Shown: positions 1 to 11,548 of the stretch, piece after piece
Position numbering within the stretch: position 1 is the stretch's first letter
How the letters are laid out: each line of letters starts with the position of its first letter
DNA from: Entrophospora sp. SA101
Lineage: Eukaryota; Glomeromycota; Glomeromycetes; Entrophosporales; Entrophosporaceae
NCBI GenBank assembly: GCA_958430865.1
Contig: CAUDNR010000563.1
Location: forward strand, 1 to 18,887
DNA length: 18,887 nucleotides
Direction of reading: 5' to 3'
The notes under the pieces: generated by a model
What the model was told of the DNA's origin: nothing
Seen by the model: only the letters and a program-made list of their open reading frames with translations
The model's database searches: none
Position numbers and translations under genes: made by a program

Positions 1-197
1 TCATTCTGATCCACATAAAATAATAAAAATTTGTTATCATCAATTAAAATACGCTCTCCCAAAATTAATTGGTGACAATAGGTTAGAATGTTTTATATTT
101 GTGCAGTTGCACAGAAAACGTAGGCTACCATTTTCAAAAAAAAATTTTCAATTTCTTCGCCATTCAATAATAAATTAAATTTTTAAATAAAGTTAAA

Positions 198-1645
198 ATG
201 TCATTTGATAAATTATTAACACCAGAAAGAAGGAACTTTGTATATAAAATTGATAATGAAATGTATAATAATGCTCTGGTTAATTCTGAAGAAGAAGAAG
301 AAAGTAGAAAAGATTATTATTTTTTAATGAAAAACAATATTGTAAAGAAAAGTTTATTTATGGATTTGAATTAGAAAATGCAAAAGATAAATTGGGTGAA
401 CCCAAAGAATGTGACAAGTGTAAAACAACAAGATACTCTGAGGGATTCTGTGAAGGCTGTATTACTTTACAACTACAGGGTCTTTTCACCACTTGGACAT
501 CTGGAAATAACACAGTTGACAACTTTATTCAACAATGTCAAATGAAATCTTCTCTACCAGACTATATTTTAGAATGGATACCTTTTGAGCAATTTGATGA
601 TATAACAAAGTTGACAGAAGGTGGATTTAGTTCAATTTATACTGCTACATGGACAAGGGGAAGAATAATTGATTACAATGAAAATAAAAAGGAATTTAGT
701 TATTTTGGAAGGCAAGGAATAGTATTAAAAAGTTTAAATAATTCAAGTAATCCAGGAAAAGCATTTTTTGATGAAGTTGGTAGTTTTATTTAAATCAAAA
801 ATAAATACTATTATATAATACTAATTGATTTTATATTCAATTACAGGCAATAAATTATTGTAAAATTAAATCACCACTGATTGTTGAATGCTATGGTATA
901 ACTAAATTCCCAGATAATGGAAATTATGCAATTATTTTTGAATATTATCAAGAGGGAAATTTAAGGGACTATTTACAAAAAAATCATTCTAATTTAACAT
1001 TAAAAAATAGAATTACAATCTTTGAATGTTTATGTAATGCATTATATGATATACATGAAAAAGATTTGATTCATTGTGATCTGCATAGTGGCAATATATT
1101 GTTGTATGGAGGTTATTGTTATATTACAGATTTAGGATTATGTGGACCAGTTGATGAAAAATCATCAAATAAAATCTATGGAATTATATCATATATCGCA
1201 CCAGAGCAATTTAGAGGAAACAGAAATACAAAAGAAACAGATATTTATAGTGTTGGGATGTTAATGTGGGAATTATTTGCAGGCCACCCACCATTTGATG
1301 ATAGAGGTCATAATCATCATTTAATTTTTGATATATGCAAAGGTTTACGACCACAAATATTGCCAGGAATGCCTGATGATTATGCACAAATGATGCAGAT
1401 GTGTTGGGATGTGGATCCATCCAAAAGACCAACTAGTAGAGAGCTTCGGAACTTTGCTTATAATAAACTTGGAGAAATTCTTGATAATAATAATAGTAGT
1501 AGTAGTAGCAATATTAATAATATTATTTATTCACAACAAATTTATAAACCACATCCATTAGCATATCATACAAGTAGAATATTAAATGAAAGAAATTTCT
1601 AAATTAAATTTAAGTAATGATAGCTTATTAAGTTATGAAATATAA
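198..1645 (+). pseudogene. Glomeromycotina-type protein kinase, frameshifted copy
   Basis: This is a paralogue of the kinase at 16819-18361, with the same layout: an N-terminal MSFDKLLTPERR segment, a CX2C...CX2C pair (CDKC, CEGC), WTSGN, a glycine-rich loop EGGFSS, a VLKSL lysine, HCDLHSGN, DLG, APE and DPSKRP. The ATG at 198 opens a frame that hits TAG at 372. Compared with the intact copy, about 31 bases are missing near 320-330, which pushes KQYCKEKF and everything after it into another frame with no ATG. One intron at 776-846 joins GAA to GCA in phase 0; the more canonical GT at 780 would break the frame. A second break near 1588-1592 ends the protein at 1602, while the shifted frame goes on to TAA at 1645 (EISKLNLSNDS) and matches the tail of the intact copy. 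The catalytic motifs are conserved, so decay looks recent. An unseen extra intron near 320 could rescue the 5' end, but I see no splice sites that do so. Confidence 0.72.
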
Positions 1646-1717
1646 GTTTAGTAGTGCTTTATGGCTTATTTTATTATTAAGAACTAAAGGGAAATGAAAA
1701 AGGAAATTTTGATTCTA

Positions 1718-2137
1718 CACTACCTGGAAGAAAGCACCTTTTTGATTACTCTGCAAAATTTTGCATAACAAAAAAATATCAATTTGCATATTAATTTTAA
1801 TGCATAAAGCAATAAAATTCATTATTTTATAACATTCTAATAAAATTTCTTCTTGAGGAATTTTTGACAATTTTTCTTTTCAAAGAAACCTCTAATTCCG
1901 TTAGGATAGCCTTTTCTTTTTTCAATTGCCTTTCGAGTTCATCCTCAATGATGCTCAATTGGATTAAGGTCTGATGGTTGAGAAGGTCAACCTTAATTTT
2001 TTCGCGTAATCCTATTTTTCACATCATGAACAAGTACATTGTTATCTTGAAATAAATAATTTACCATACATGATAAAATTGTGAATTTTGCGGAATAATC
2101 AAAAAGGTGCGTCCCAGACACTTTCTTCCGAGCAGTG
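1718..2137 (-). mobile_element. degenerate non-autonomous Tc1-like element
   Basis: Two inverted ends frame this 420-bp block. The left end (1718 to about 1762) reads CACTACCTGGAAGAAAG then CACCTTTTTGATTACTC. The right end, reverse complemented (2137 down to about 2083), reads CACTGCTCGGAAGAAAG then GCACCTTTTTGATTATTCC. The left copy lacks about 11 bases between the two blocks. The left flank is TA (1716-1717), the Tc1/mariner target; the right flank is TC, which would need one substitution. The interior holds a broken piece of transposase on the minus strand. It is an internally deleted, inactive copy of a Tc1 family distinct from the element at 15462-16741. Confidence 0.7.
1832..1990 (-). 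pseudogene. Tc1 transposase C-terminal remnant
   Basis: Read on the minus strand, 1986 downwards gives PSQPSDLNPIEHH, a diverged form of the Tc1 block around the third catalytic residue (usual form WPSQSPDLNPIEHLW). Frameshifted pieces follow, reading DELERQLKK and then YPNGIRGFFE. Stops and shifts interrupt it and the N-terminal two thirds are absent, so it cannot make transposase. It shows that the surrounding inverted repeats belong to a Tc1 element. Confidence 0.65.
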
Positions 2138-2512
2138 TCGCGTCAAAAACATTTTGTTTTTAAAATATTAAATATTATTGATGATGATACCTGAAATATA
2201 ACTTTTTTTATATAAGAAATGGATTTTAAATCGCACGATTAAGTTTTGGGTTGATGAAATTGTTCACGTGGCGTAAAAATAAACTTTGATTCTGATTGAA
2301 TTACTGAAGAAATGCCTGTTTTTTTTTCACAGGATAAGTTATCATGGAAAAAATAAAGAATCATAATCCTTGTTCGATATAATTCGAAAGAGACATTTTC
2401 ATTTGTAAATGTTGTGAGTTGATTAAAAAATCAAGAATTATAAGCTTTTAATTAAATTTATTCTGGTACTTATATCTATTGATAAATGGATTATTAAATA
2501 ATATGCTTTAAA

Positions 2513-3351
2513 TTATACTAAAAAGACAGAATCCTCTGCACACAATGCTTTATTATCTTTTTCTATTAATGCCAAAGAAGATTTTATTTCTTCAACTCTT
2601 CTATATTATTTTCTACTGATAATTCATTTATTTCCTCGAGTAAGTCATCAACTTTATTTTTGGAGGAAACGTTGGAGTTGATGTAATTTGTTAAGTAGTT
2701 CTCTGAACATTTCCAATCTAATTTTAAAGATAATTGATCAGAAGGATTATTTGTTTTAATAAAAATAATTACCGATTTTGTGATATTTATGTTTTTATCT
2801 CTTCTTGGAGACAAGTCTACTTCCATTCTGCCTTTCCCGTTATATATTGATGGTCTTTTTAATTATTATCAAAGTTTAAGAAAAGCATTTTTCCAAAAAA
2901 CAAAAAAAAAAATCCTTAAATAATAATAACATCCTACATTATCAGCTTATTATGGTCTCTATTATTAAGATTATTCATTGCCTACATTAACATTAACATT
3001 AACATTAACATTAACATTATCATCGCCATCATCATTGGTATCTTCTTCCTCCTCCTCCTGCTTCATAATTAGTCATCAACACGTGAATTAGCCTATTATG
3101 TATTAACTTTCATAGTAATTACAAATCTTACTTCTACCCTTGCATCCTTTACGGTAACCTTTTCGCTTTCGCATGTTAAACGAAATAATGAGTCTAGAGC
3201 TCGAAGTCTGTCTAATATATATATAAAAAAAGTTTAAATTTTAAAAATAATCAACATCATTCATTAATTAATTTAAAAAAATCAAACCAAATTTTTTACC
3301 CTAGTTAACATATAATCAACTTGTAACTGATAGTAATGGCTTTGGTTTCAT
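2513..3351 (-). CDS. uncharacterised split gene, exon model incomplete
   Basis: I do not recognise the family. On the minus strand, an ATG at 3351 opens exon 1 (3351-3321, MKPKPLLSVT). It joins in phase to exon 2 (3211-3132, RLRALDSLFRLTCESEK...DARVE) across GTTGAT...TTAG. Exon 2 ends at a good donor (GTAAGA). The 74-base intron has a branch-like GACTAAT and ends GCAG before exon 3 (3057-2986), which encodes five Glu, an Asp-rich stretch and alternating Asn-Val. A further block (about 2854-2584) reads PSIYNGKGRMEVDLSPRRDK, then a charged helical region (LLEEINELSVENNIEELKK). Its frame does not join exon 3 in phase. After its TAA at 2584-2586 another frame continues (EIKSSLALIEKDNKAL) to TAA at 2513. 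So either an exon and an indel are unresolved, or the gene is damaged. Splice sites, phase and residue composition argue for real coding origin. Confidence 0.45.
2985..3014. repeat. CATTAA hexamer tandem repeat
   Basis: Five exact copies of CATTAA are followed by a degenerate sixth (CATTAT at 3015). On the minus strand it falls inside exon 3 of the split gene and would encode an Asn-Val dipeptide run, so copy-number change would stay in frame. It is not a TTAGGG-type telomere repeat. Confidence 0.85.
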
Positions 3352-4338
3352 TTTTCAATAAAAAGGGTTAATATGCATTTATCATTTGCCTCTTATATTA
3401 ATAAAGTAGGTAAAAATCGGCTGTTTTACTAAAAAATTTTTTGGGGTGTTGAATTGAAGATAATTTTTTCTTTGATTTGTATTTTTGGGAGTAATTTTCG
3501 GAATTAATCACATCAAAAATTAATTGATGGAAAGAAAAAACCTTGATCAATTAATTAATAATAGTAACAAAGGTTATTCATTAATCTTGCGCTAGAACTA
3601 AGGTATCGAGAAAATGACATCATGCTGAACTTTCTGCACCATAATTACAATCGAGAGTTAATAAACCATTCAGACAAATCATGTGATAAAACAAAAAGTG
3701 TTAGTAAATGTTGATGAATGATTATGATGGATTTGTTGACTTGAATATATCGCAAAATTTATGCAACCGAGTTAACGTATTAAACAATGAATTAAGCCAG
3801 AACTGGGTATATTGAAAAATAACAGTAATCATTGAACACTAACCGTTAATATTAATAATTAAAAACGAAAGTTTGAAATAGGTTTAGCCAAGAGGATAGA
3901 TTGAAAAGTGTGTTATTTGTTTAAGTACATTAAAATTAATGTCAATTTTGGCATTAATTCTTCTTTTTATGTAATAGTAAAGGTTGAATAACGTGTGAAT
4001 TGAATATCAATGAACAATTGTTGTTACGTCACCATTGTATGGTTTTTTATGTAATAGTGATAATATCAAATTTATTTTAGATCAATATTCCCTATAAAAA
4101 TACCAGTATCTTACGATTAAAAAAAATTAAAAATTAAAAAATTAAATTCCCATAAAAAAAAAATTTTTTTTTTGGAATCTTTATAGTCCTTTCTTCTCAC
4201 CACTAGCACTAATAATAATAATGACAAAAATGAAAGGTGAAAGGTAATCAATCAATTAATAAACATTGCAAACACTTACAATATATTTATTACAATTGGC
4301 CAACTAATTAATTCCTTATATCTTACTTTTTAACATAT
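3352..4338. other. AT-rich gap, no gene seen
   Basis: I scanned both strands and saw no convincing exon, RNA gene or mobile element. The stretch is AT-rich with poly-A and poly-T runs (for example 4156-4174). The missing N-terminal exons of the downstream FHIP gene might lie here, but I could not find a conserved motif to anchor them. Confidence 0.5.
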
Positions 4339-4710
4339 ATGCAGCATACAAAATCCAATTATTATTATTATTGGAGACATTGCCTCTCAAGATCAGCATT
4401 AACGTCAACATTGGCATCGTCGCCATCGCACTCCTCCTCGCCATCGTCATCGTCATTCTCGTTCACCCTATTTGTCGTCATCATCGACATCATCGTTCCC
4501 CTCCCCCTTGTAATCATCATTGTCATCAACCTACAACAACTACTAGTTCAACAATTAAGACGACAACATTATTATCTCCACCAGGGGGGGGGGACACGAC
4601 AGTAACAACAACAATAATAATAACAGCAGTAATAATAATAATAAGAGTAGTAATTCTAACAATAACAGTAGTGGCGGTAGCAGCAATAATAATAATAACG
4701 GCTGTAGTTA
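4339..4710. repeat. low-complexity trinucleotide cluster with a G10 run
   Basis: CATCGT/CATCGC-like triplets (about 4410-4530) give way to ACA/ACT triplets, a run of ten G (4584-4593), then CAA, AAT and AGT triplets (about 4600-4700). Open frames exist only because the triplet repeats lack stops; their translations are monotonous (His, Ile or Thr runs) and look like no protein. It is best read as a compound microsatellite just upstream of the FHIP gene. Confidence 0.7.
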
Positions 4711-4826
4711 AAACTTAGAACGAGCCGTGTTTATACTAGGCTCGATCCAACTCGAAATATTTCTTATAAAATCATGATTTTGTCGAAGAGGGCCTATATC
4801 TTGAAGAAGTGAATACTGGTGTTTGT

Positions 4827-7613
4827 ATGGAAGAATTTTTAAAAAATAATGTCCTCAAAGAATTGGTAAAATTATCTAAAGATGATGCCCCACTAGGTAT
4901 TCGTGGTGAAATTATTCGTGCGGTCAGAGAATTAATTGATCTCTTAGATGATCGTTTTTTAGTTCATAACTCTGTCCATCAACCAACTGTTAGTCTACTT
5001 CGTACTTGTGTTCATGATGAACAACAAAGTGAAGTGTATGATGAAGACTTGGTGGATCTGATGTATATCATTTGTTCTAAAATTCATGGTTTTCCTGCTC
5101 TTCTAAATATATTTTTTTATGATGCAAATTGGTTAACTACGCCTCAAAAGTATACTAAAAAAGAATTAGGCCTCTCATTAAATATTAGTAATAATCAAGA
5201 TGGAAATATAGATGATGGTGCATCCATGACAAGCAATTCAACTACTGATCATGCAAAAACAACTGAATTTACCGAAGAAACCGAAAAACCAGAATATGAA
5301 TTTTTTCTTTTTGCTTATTTATTACAATTTGTACATAGGGAAGGCAAATGTGGAGACTTTGCTAGAACTGGTTTATTATTTATAATGGAACTTGCTGATG
5401 GTCAATTAGCAGACTATATTTTAGAAAGTGACTTTGCTAATATCATGGCAGCCGGTTTGGGTGCTCTTTATTCACAATTACCTAGAAAGTTGATGGTAAA
5501 AAGTTCAAGTGGCGGATTAACAAACGCCACTTTACTTCGTTTTGGTGATAATACATCCGCTGAACTTGAAAAATTACGTTCTGGTGGCATTGAAGTTTCT
5601 TCATCCCCTGCGTTTAAAAGTCAACTTGATTCATTTTTGAAATTGTTAGAGTTTTGTCAAGATATTTTGAATAGGTGTCCAAATTCAGAAATTTCAACAG
5701 CATTGCTTCAAAATATTAAAGCACATTTTCTAGAAAATATATTATATCCGTCTATTCTAGAATGTTCTGATACTGATGGTTCATCTGTTGCTGTTATTTC
5801 TTATATTGATATAATTTTGCAAACTTTGGATCAAGAGGAGTTGGTTGACTTGGTTGTAGGTTTCTTGATGGATTCTGATAGCGACGAAGAAAATTCTTGG
5901 AATCAAACACTTCCAAATAATAAAGCAGCAAAGCGCCAAAGCACTATAAACTGGTTTTCAGGAATTGATACAAATTCTAATACCTCTTCTCCTTACTTTA
6001 CGGCTATTGGTAGATTTACTCTTAAAGATCTTATATTTTCACGTTTGCGCTCGTCGTCACAGTCAACAGTCATCGCCGCTCTAAAGCTTCTTCAGAATCT
6101 TATCTCTAAACATTGTTGGTATTCTATTAAATTGTTAAATATTGAATTAGATGAAAATGCTACTTGTTTTCCCAGTCCAAATTATATGATCGAAAGTTTT
6201 CACAACAATGACTTGCATTCTTTAAGTGGTGCTCCAATTCCTAAGCCTATAACAATGAGTCATCATTTAAGAGAATTGGATCTTTTCTATTCATTGATTT
6301 TGGCAATTAATCCAAAACAAAGTGTAGAAATTATCACAAATGGATATGAATCTTATGTACGTGATGCAGAAGCAAATATAGAAGCGGATTTATGTTATCG
6401 TATTGGACAAGATTTAGAATGGACAGAAGAGGGACCAGCTCATCCTAAAACCAATAAAAATAAAGGGAAAAATTATTCAGCTTATAGTCAAGGCAAGAAT
6501 CCCAAAAAGCATAGTCATGCGGAAACTCATCATGTGCTAAAACATAAATTAAACCCAACAGATCGTTTAAAACCTGCTGATTCACTTTTACAAATTCTTA
6601 TCGGTACACTTTCCAATTTTTTTGCTCATTCACCTGAATTGAACCTTACTTTGACTGGAGTAATTTCAGCACTTGCCATATGCCCATATAGATCATTAGA
6701 AGGCTGGTTAGTGTTTAGTGGTGCTGATAGATTAGATAGCCGGCAAGATTCTTCAGCCAAAGATTTTGAAAGTCTTCAACACGAGGCCAGAAATCTTGAA
6801 CGTTCACTTGGAATTATTGCCAGTAGTAGTGATAGTAGTGGGTCTGGTAATAAGAAAAGTGATGTATTGGATGAATCAGACGATCGTTCAATAGATCATG
6901 ATTTTGAAAAAAGTGCATTAGCAAATAATACTATTGGAGTAGTTCCAAAATGGGCCAATTTCCCACCATTCTTTACAATTTTTAAGACCTTAACACAGCA
7001 AGTTGATTATTATCGAAGTGAAATAGAAGATTTTGACCAATATCTTGATGAGAGAAGAAGTGGCTTACTTGACACAGAAGATGAAATTGATGAAAATTTC
7101 TTTAGACAACAATCATCTACAGCCTTCGCATCCCGCGCATCTCCAAAAGGCATTCCTTCGAATTCTTCCAACACAAACCTTCGCCGAAATAACTCATTAC
7201 CAATGAAAGCTCCTCAAAGATCTCGTTCTTTCTCGCGTAAAGATACATCATCAACATCACCAATCAATTCACCATTATCATCTTTTAAATCTTCTCCTAT
7301 TTCGTCTAATATTGTTACACCACTTACAACGCATTTCAGCAAAACTGAAAGCATTAAAATTAAGCCACTTTTCCCCGCGAATTTTGTCAATGAAGAGGAA
7401 GATCCAATTGACGATATCGGAGAAGAAGAAGATGATGAACTAACGTCCTCAAAGAAGCAAACAAGAACTAAATCAAATGAATCTAAACCAAAGGAAATTA
7501 CATTAAGCACACTACTTAATAATGTGGTTATTTTGGAAGAAGCAATAAAAGAATTAGTGGCTATAATACAAGTCAGGAGAAGTTTGGGTATTGATGAAGT
7601 TAGATACTTGTAG
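4827..7613 (+). CDS. FHIP / RAI16-like protein, FHF complex subunit (5' end incomplete)
   Basis: FHIP proteins join FTS and Hook in the FHF complex, which links early endosomes to dynein. The 928 residues from the first in-frame ATG line up with the family: TGVCMEEFLKNNVLKELVKL and HQPTVSLLR at the N-terminus, LLNIFFYDANWL, then the central YESYVRDAEA, the late block LLQILIGTLSNFFAHSPELN with LAICPYRSLEGWL, and the C-terminal LLNNVVILEEAIKELVAII. Fungus-specific low-complexity inserts separate these, including a Ser-rich segment and an acidic stretch (EEEDPIDDIGEEEDDE) near the C-terminus. No intron is needed. The frame stays open upstream to 4770 (FVEEGLYLEEVNTGVCMEE), and family members have roughly 60-100 more residues there, so the true start lies in upstream exons I could not find. 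A frame break near 4776 is discussed in the findings. An AATAAA lies at 7721. Confidence 0.85.
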   Translation: MEEFLKNNVLKELVKLSKDDAPLGIRGEIIRAVRELIDLLDDRFLVHNSVHQPTVSLLRTCVHDEQQSEVYDEDLVDLMYIICSKIHGFPALLNIFFYDANWLTTPQKYTKKELGLSLNISNNQDGNIDDGASMTSNSTTDHAKTTEFTEETEKPEYEFFLFAYLLQFVHREGKCGDFARTGLLFIMELADGQLADYILESDFANIMAAGLGALYSQLPRKLMVKSSSGGLTNATLLRFGDNTSAELEKLRSGGIEVSSSPAFKSQLDSFLKLLEFCQDILNRCPNSEISTALLQNIKAHFLENILYPSILECSDTDGSSVAVISYIDIILQTLDQEELVDLVVGFLMDSDSDEENSWNQTLPNNKAAKRQSTINWFSGIDTNSNTSSPYFTAIGRFTLKDLIFSRLRSSSQSTVIAALKLLQNLISKHCWYSIKLLNIELDENATCFPSPNYMIESFHNNDLHSLSGAPIPKPITMSHHLRELDLFYSLILAINPKQSVEIITNGYESYVRDAEANIEADLCYRIGQDLEWTEEGPAHPKTNKNKGKNYSAYSQGKNPKKHSHAETHHVLKHKLNPTDRLKPADSLLQILIGTLSNFFAHSPELNLTLTGVISALAICPYRSLEGWLVFSGADRLDSRQDSSAKDFESLQHEARNLERSLGIIASSSDSSGSGNKKSDVLDESDDRSIDHDFEKSALANNTIGVVPKWANFPPFFTIFKTLTQQVDYYRSEIEDFDQYLDERRSGLLDTEDEIDENFFRQQSSTAFASRASPKGIPSNSSNTNLRRNNSLPMKAPQRSRSFSRKDTSSTSPINSPLSSFKSSPISSNIVTPLTTHFSKTESIKIKPLFPANFVNEEEDPIDDIGEEEDDELTSSKKQTRTKSNESKPKEITLSTLLNNVVILEEAIKELVAIIQVRRSLGIDEVRYL

Positions 7614-8237
7614 CATTAGAATGTTATATTTATTACTTTATTGTTGCTGTTTATTTATTGTATATATTAATTTCGATTTCCGAGTTAGATATATATCTAT
7701 TTATATATTATTTAAAAATAAATAAAAAGAGATACTTGTCATGCATGATTTATTAATCAAAATTTTCAATTTGTGGTGGAACTTGCTCGTTTATCTACAA
7801 TATAGATATGATGGTTTTGTGATGACTACTTCTACCACCTAAGTGTGTATACATATCTTTGCATCAATTTGAAATTCATTTTGATTCCATTCAGACTAAA
7901 TTTTCTTCCCTAAATTTTCAAATTGCGTAATGATCTTCAAGCCAACAAAACTTAATTATTGTGTGATATATCTGGAAGAGGGATCATCACAAAATTAGCC
8001 AAATGCTGTATTTTGTTGTGTTACACAAATCTTTGGTTTTCTCCGATAATGTAGCATACATATTTGATTAAAATAGAAATGCCGATCGATGCACACAAAA
8101 AAATATTAAATGAATGAATGGCTTTGCTTTCACTATCACTATACAAATTAAGTTAATTGATCTAATCTTTAAACGATTAGAATTTTTTTCAAATTGAAAT
8201 TTTTCCGACAAGTTATTTTTTTTTGATTTTTCTTTTG
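7614..8237. other. intergenic: FHIP 3' end and HOG1 promoter region
   Basis: It lies between two genes on the same strand. AATAAA at 7721-7726, about 110 bases after the FHIP stop, is a plausible poly(A) signal. The rest is AT-rich upstream sequence of the MAP kinase. I see no further exon, RNA gene or repeat. Confidence 0.5.
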
Positions 8238-10279
<2,042 letters not shown>

Positions 10280-10915
10280 AAAATTTTATCCTTAAAGAAA
10301 AACTTTATCAATGTTATTCTGTTATTTTTTTTTTTTTTTTTTGATATTAGTATAGATGATATTAATTATAAATTATTTATTATAGGATGATAAATTATTG
10401 GTTTATTTTATTAAACAATATAAATAAAAAGTATATGCATCTATTTTTATATTTATATAGTGCTAAAATTTTTTGAAACAAAAAATTTCTCTGACAAATT
10501 CTGACGGAGGATTCTTTAAATTCACCGTGGTTAAGTTTCCTCGGTCAAAGGTTAATTTCAAAATCGTACCATTACAATAATAAAATGTAATTTATAATTT
10601 TAATAATGCCTCATTGAATATATACTTTTAAATAGTGAATAATTCTTATGTCTTCTGCTCATTAATTATAAATCAACCTTTCGATAGACTATTATATTTT
10701 TTTAAATATAATAATAATAATAGAGTTAATAACACTAAAGCAAATAAATATATGATAGCTATGATGATAAATTATATTTACTAAATTACAATGCTTCAAA
10801 GACTTCAATTCTCTTTTATTTAGCCGATAACGTGATATTTCACCTACTGAAACAAAGATTTACAATTAAGTGTGACGTTTTGTCATTTTAAATTTCTACA
10901 ATTAAAAAATTGTGG
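10280..10915. other. AT-rich gap after HOG1
   Basis: It contains an AATAAA (10275-10280) overlapping the HOG1 stop, a run of about 18 T near 10325-10342, and AT-rich sequence. I saw no supported gene. It leads into the decayed minus-strand coding fragments that follow. Confidence 0.5.
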
Positions 10916-11130
10916 CTATTGGTTTGATTTTCTTATTATTAATCCCACACCAGAGGCCGTATCAAATTCATTTTCTAAAGTGATAAAGTAATTATCCCAT
11001 TTAATTCTTAAAATCTAAAGGTACATATTCATTTAAATTTTCAATTGATTCAGCCTTTTCCTACCAAACAAACCATTAGAAATTCTTTCTTGATTTTATA
11101 AGTTGTTTTACTTTTAGAAACACGTTCCAT
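10916..11130 (-). pseudogene. decayed coding fragment, family unknown
   Basis: Minus-strand reading gives protein-like pieces in more than one frame. MERVSKSKTTYKIKKEF starts at the ATG at 11130. AESIENLNEYVPLDFKN follows in another frame, and RIKWDNYFITLENEFDTASG, ending at TAG 10916-10918, in another. The residue mix (charged and aromatic, without the poly-Asn/Lys/Ile typical of random AT-rich DNA) suggests former coding sequence with indels and stops. An intron ending TTTAG near 11020 could join the last two pieces, so a small live gene cannot be ruled out. I cannot name a family. Confidence 0.3.
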
Positions 11131-11548
11131 TATAAAGAATAATAAAGTTAGATTAAATTTACAAAATTATTAAAAAAAAATTATCACATGATTTTACCGA
11201 CTAGAATGATAATAAAAGAGAGTCTGAAATTTTAAAATTTATATATAGATATATAGGCATATATAAAATAATGAACGATACAAAATGAAAGTAGTCTTTA
11301 GTTTTAATTCTATCAGCTTATTTTTTTCATTATCATAAAATTTTGTGAGGTTATTGGTGTCGTTTTCAGATGGCGTGAACCATATCAAAGAATTAAGAGT
11401 GATCTACTATTACATTTTATTATTATTATTATTATGACCCGTATTGAAAGGAAATTACAAGAACATATAGAGAAAAATAGATAAATATTGTGATTCATAT
11501 TATATTTTCTTTGATATTTCCTAACACCTGTGCTACCATTAAGGGTAC
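11131..11548. other. gap with TTA microsatellite
   Basis: AT-rich sequence with a short ATT/TTA triplet run (about 11414-11435). A plus-strand scrap MTRIERKLQEHIEKNR follows the run, bounded by a stop at once; it is too short to call a gene. Nothing else is supported. Confidence 0.4.

Noticed and set aside
780..846. Intron donor at GTAGTT (780) in the left kinase, and its equivalent at 17438 in the right kinase
   Set aside because: It leaves a phase-1 exon that runs into a stop in exon 2; the GTTGGT donor four bases earlier keeps the frame in both copies.
2985..3014. CATTAA array as a telomere-like or CRISPR-like repeat
   Set aside because: The unit is six bases with no spacers and is not TTAGGG; it is a short microsatellite.
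4339..4718. Overlapping 88- and 115-codon plus-strand frames in the triplet-repeat cluster
   Set aside because: Their translations are His, Ile, Val or Thr runs produced by microsatellites. There is no domain, and neither frame joins the FHIP frame.
7214..7510. 98-codon minus-strand ORF inside the FHIP gene
   Set aside because: A Ser-run shadow of the acidic and Ser-rich segment of FHIP, with no start context or domain.
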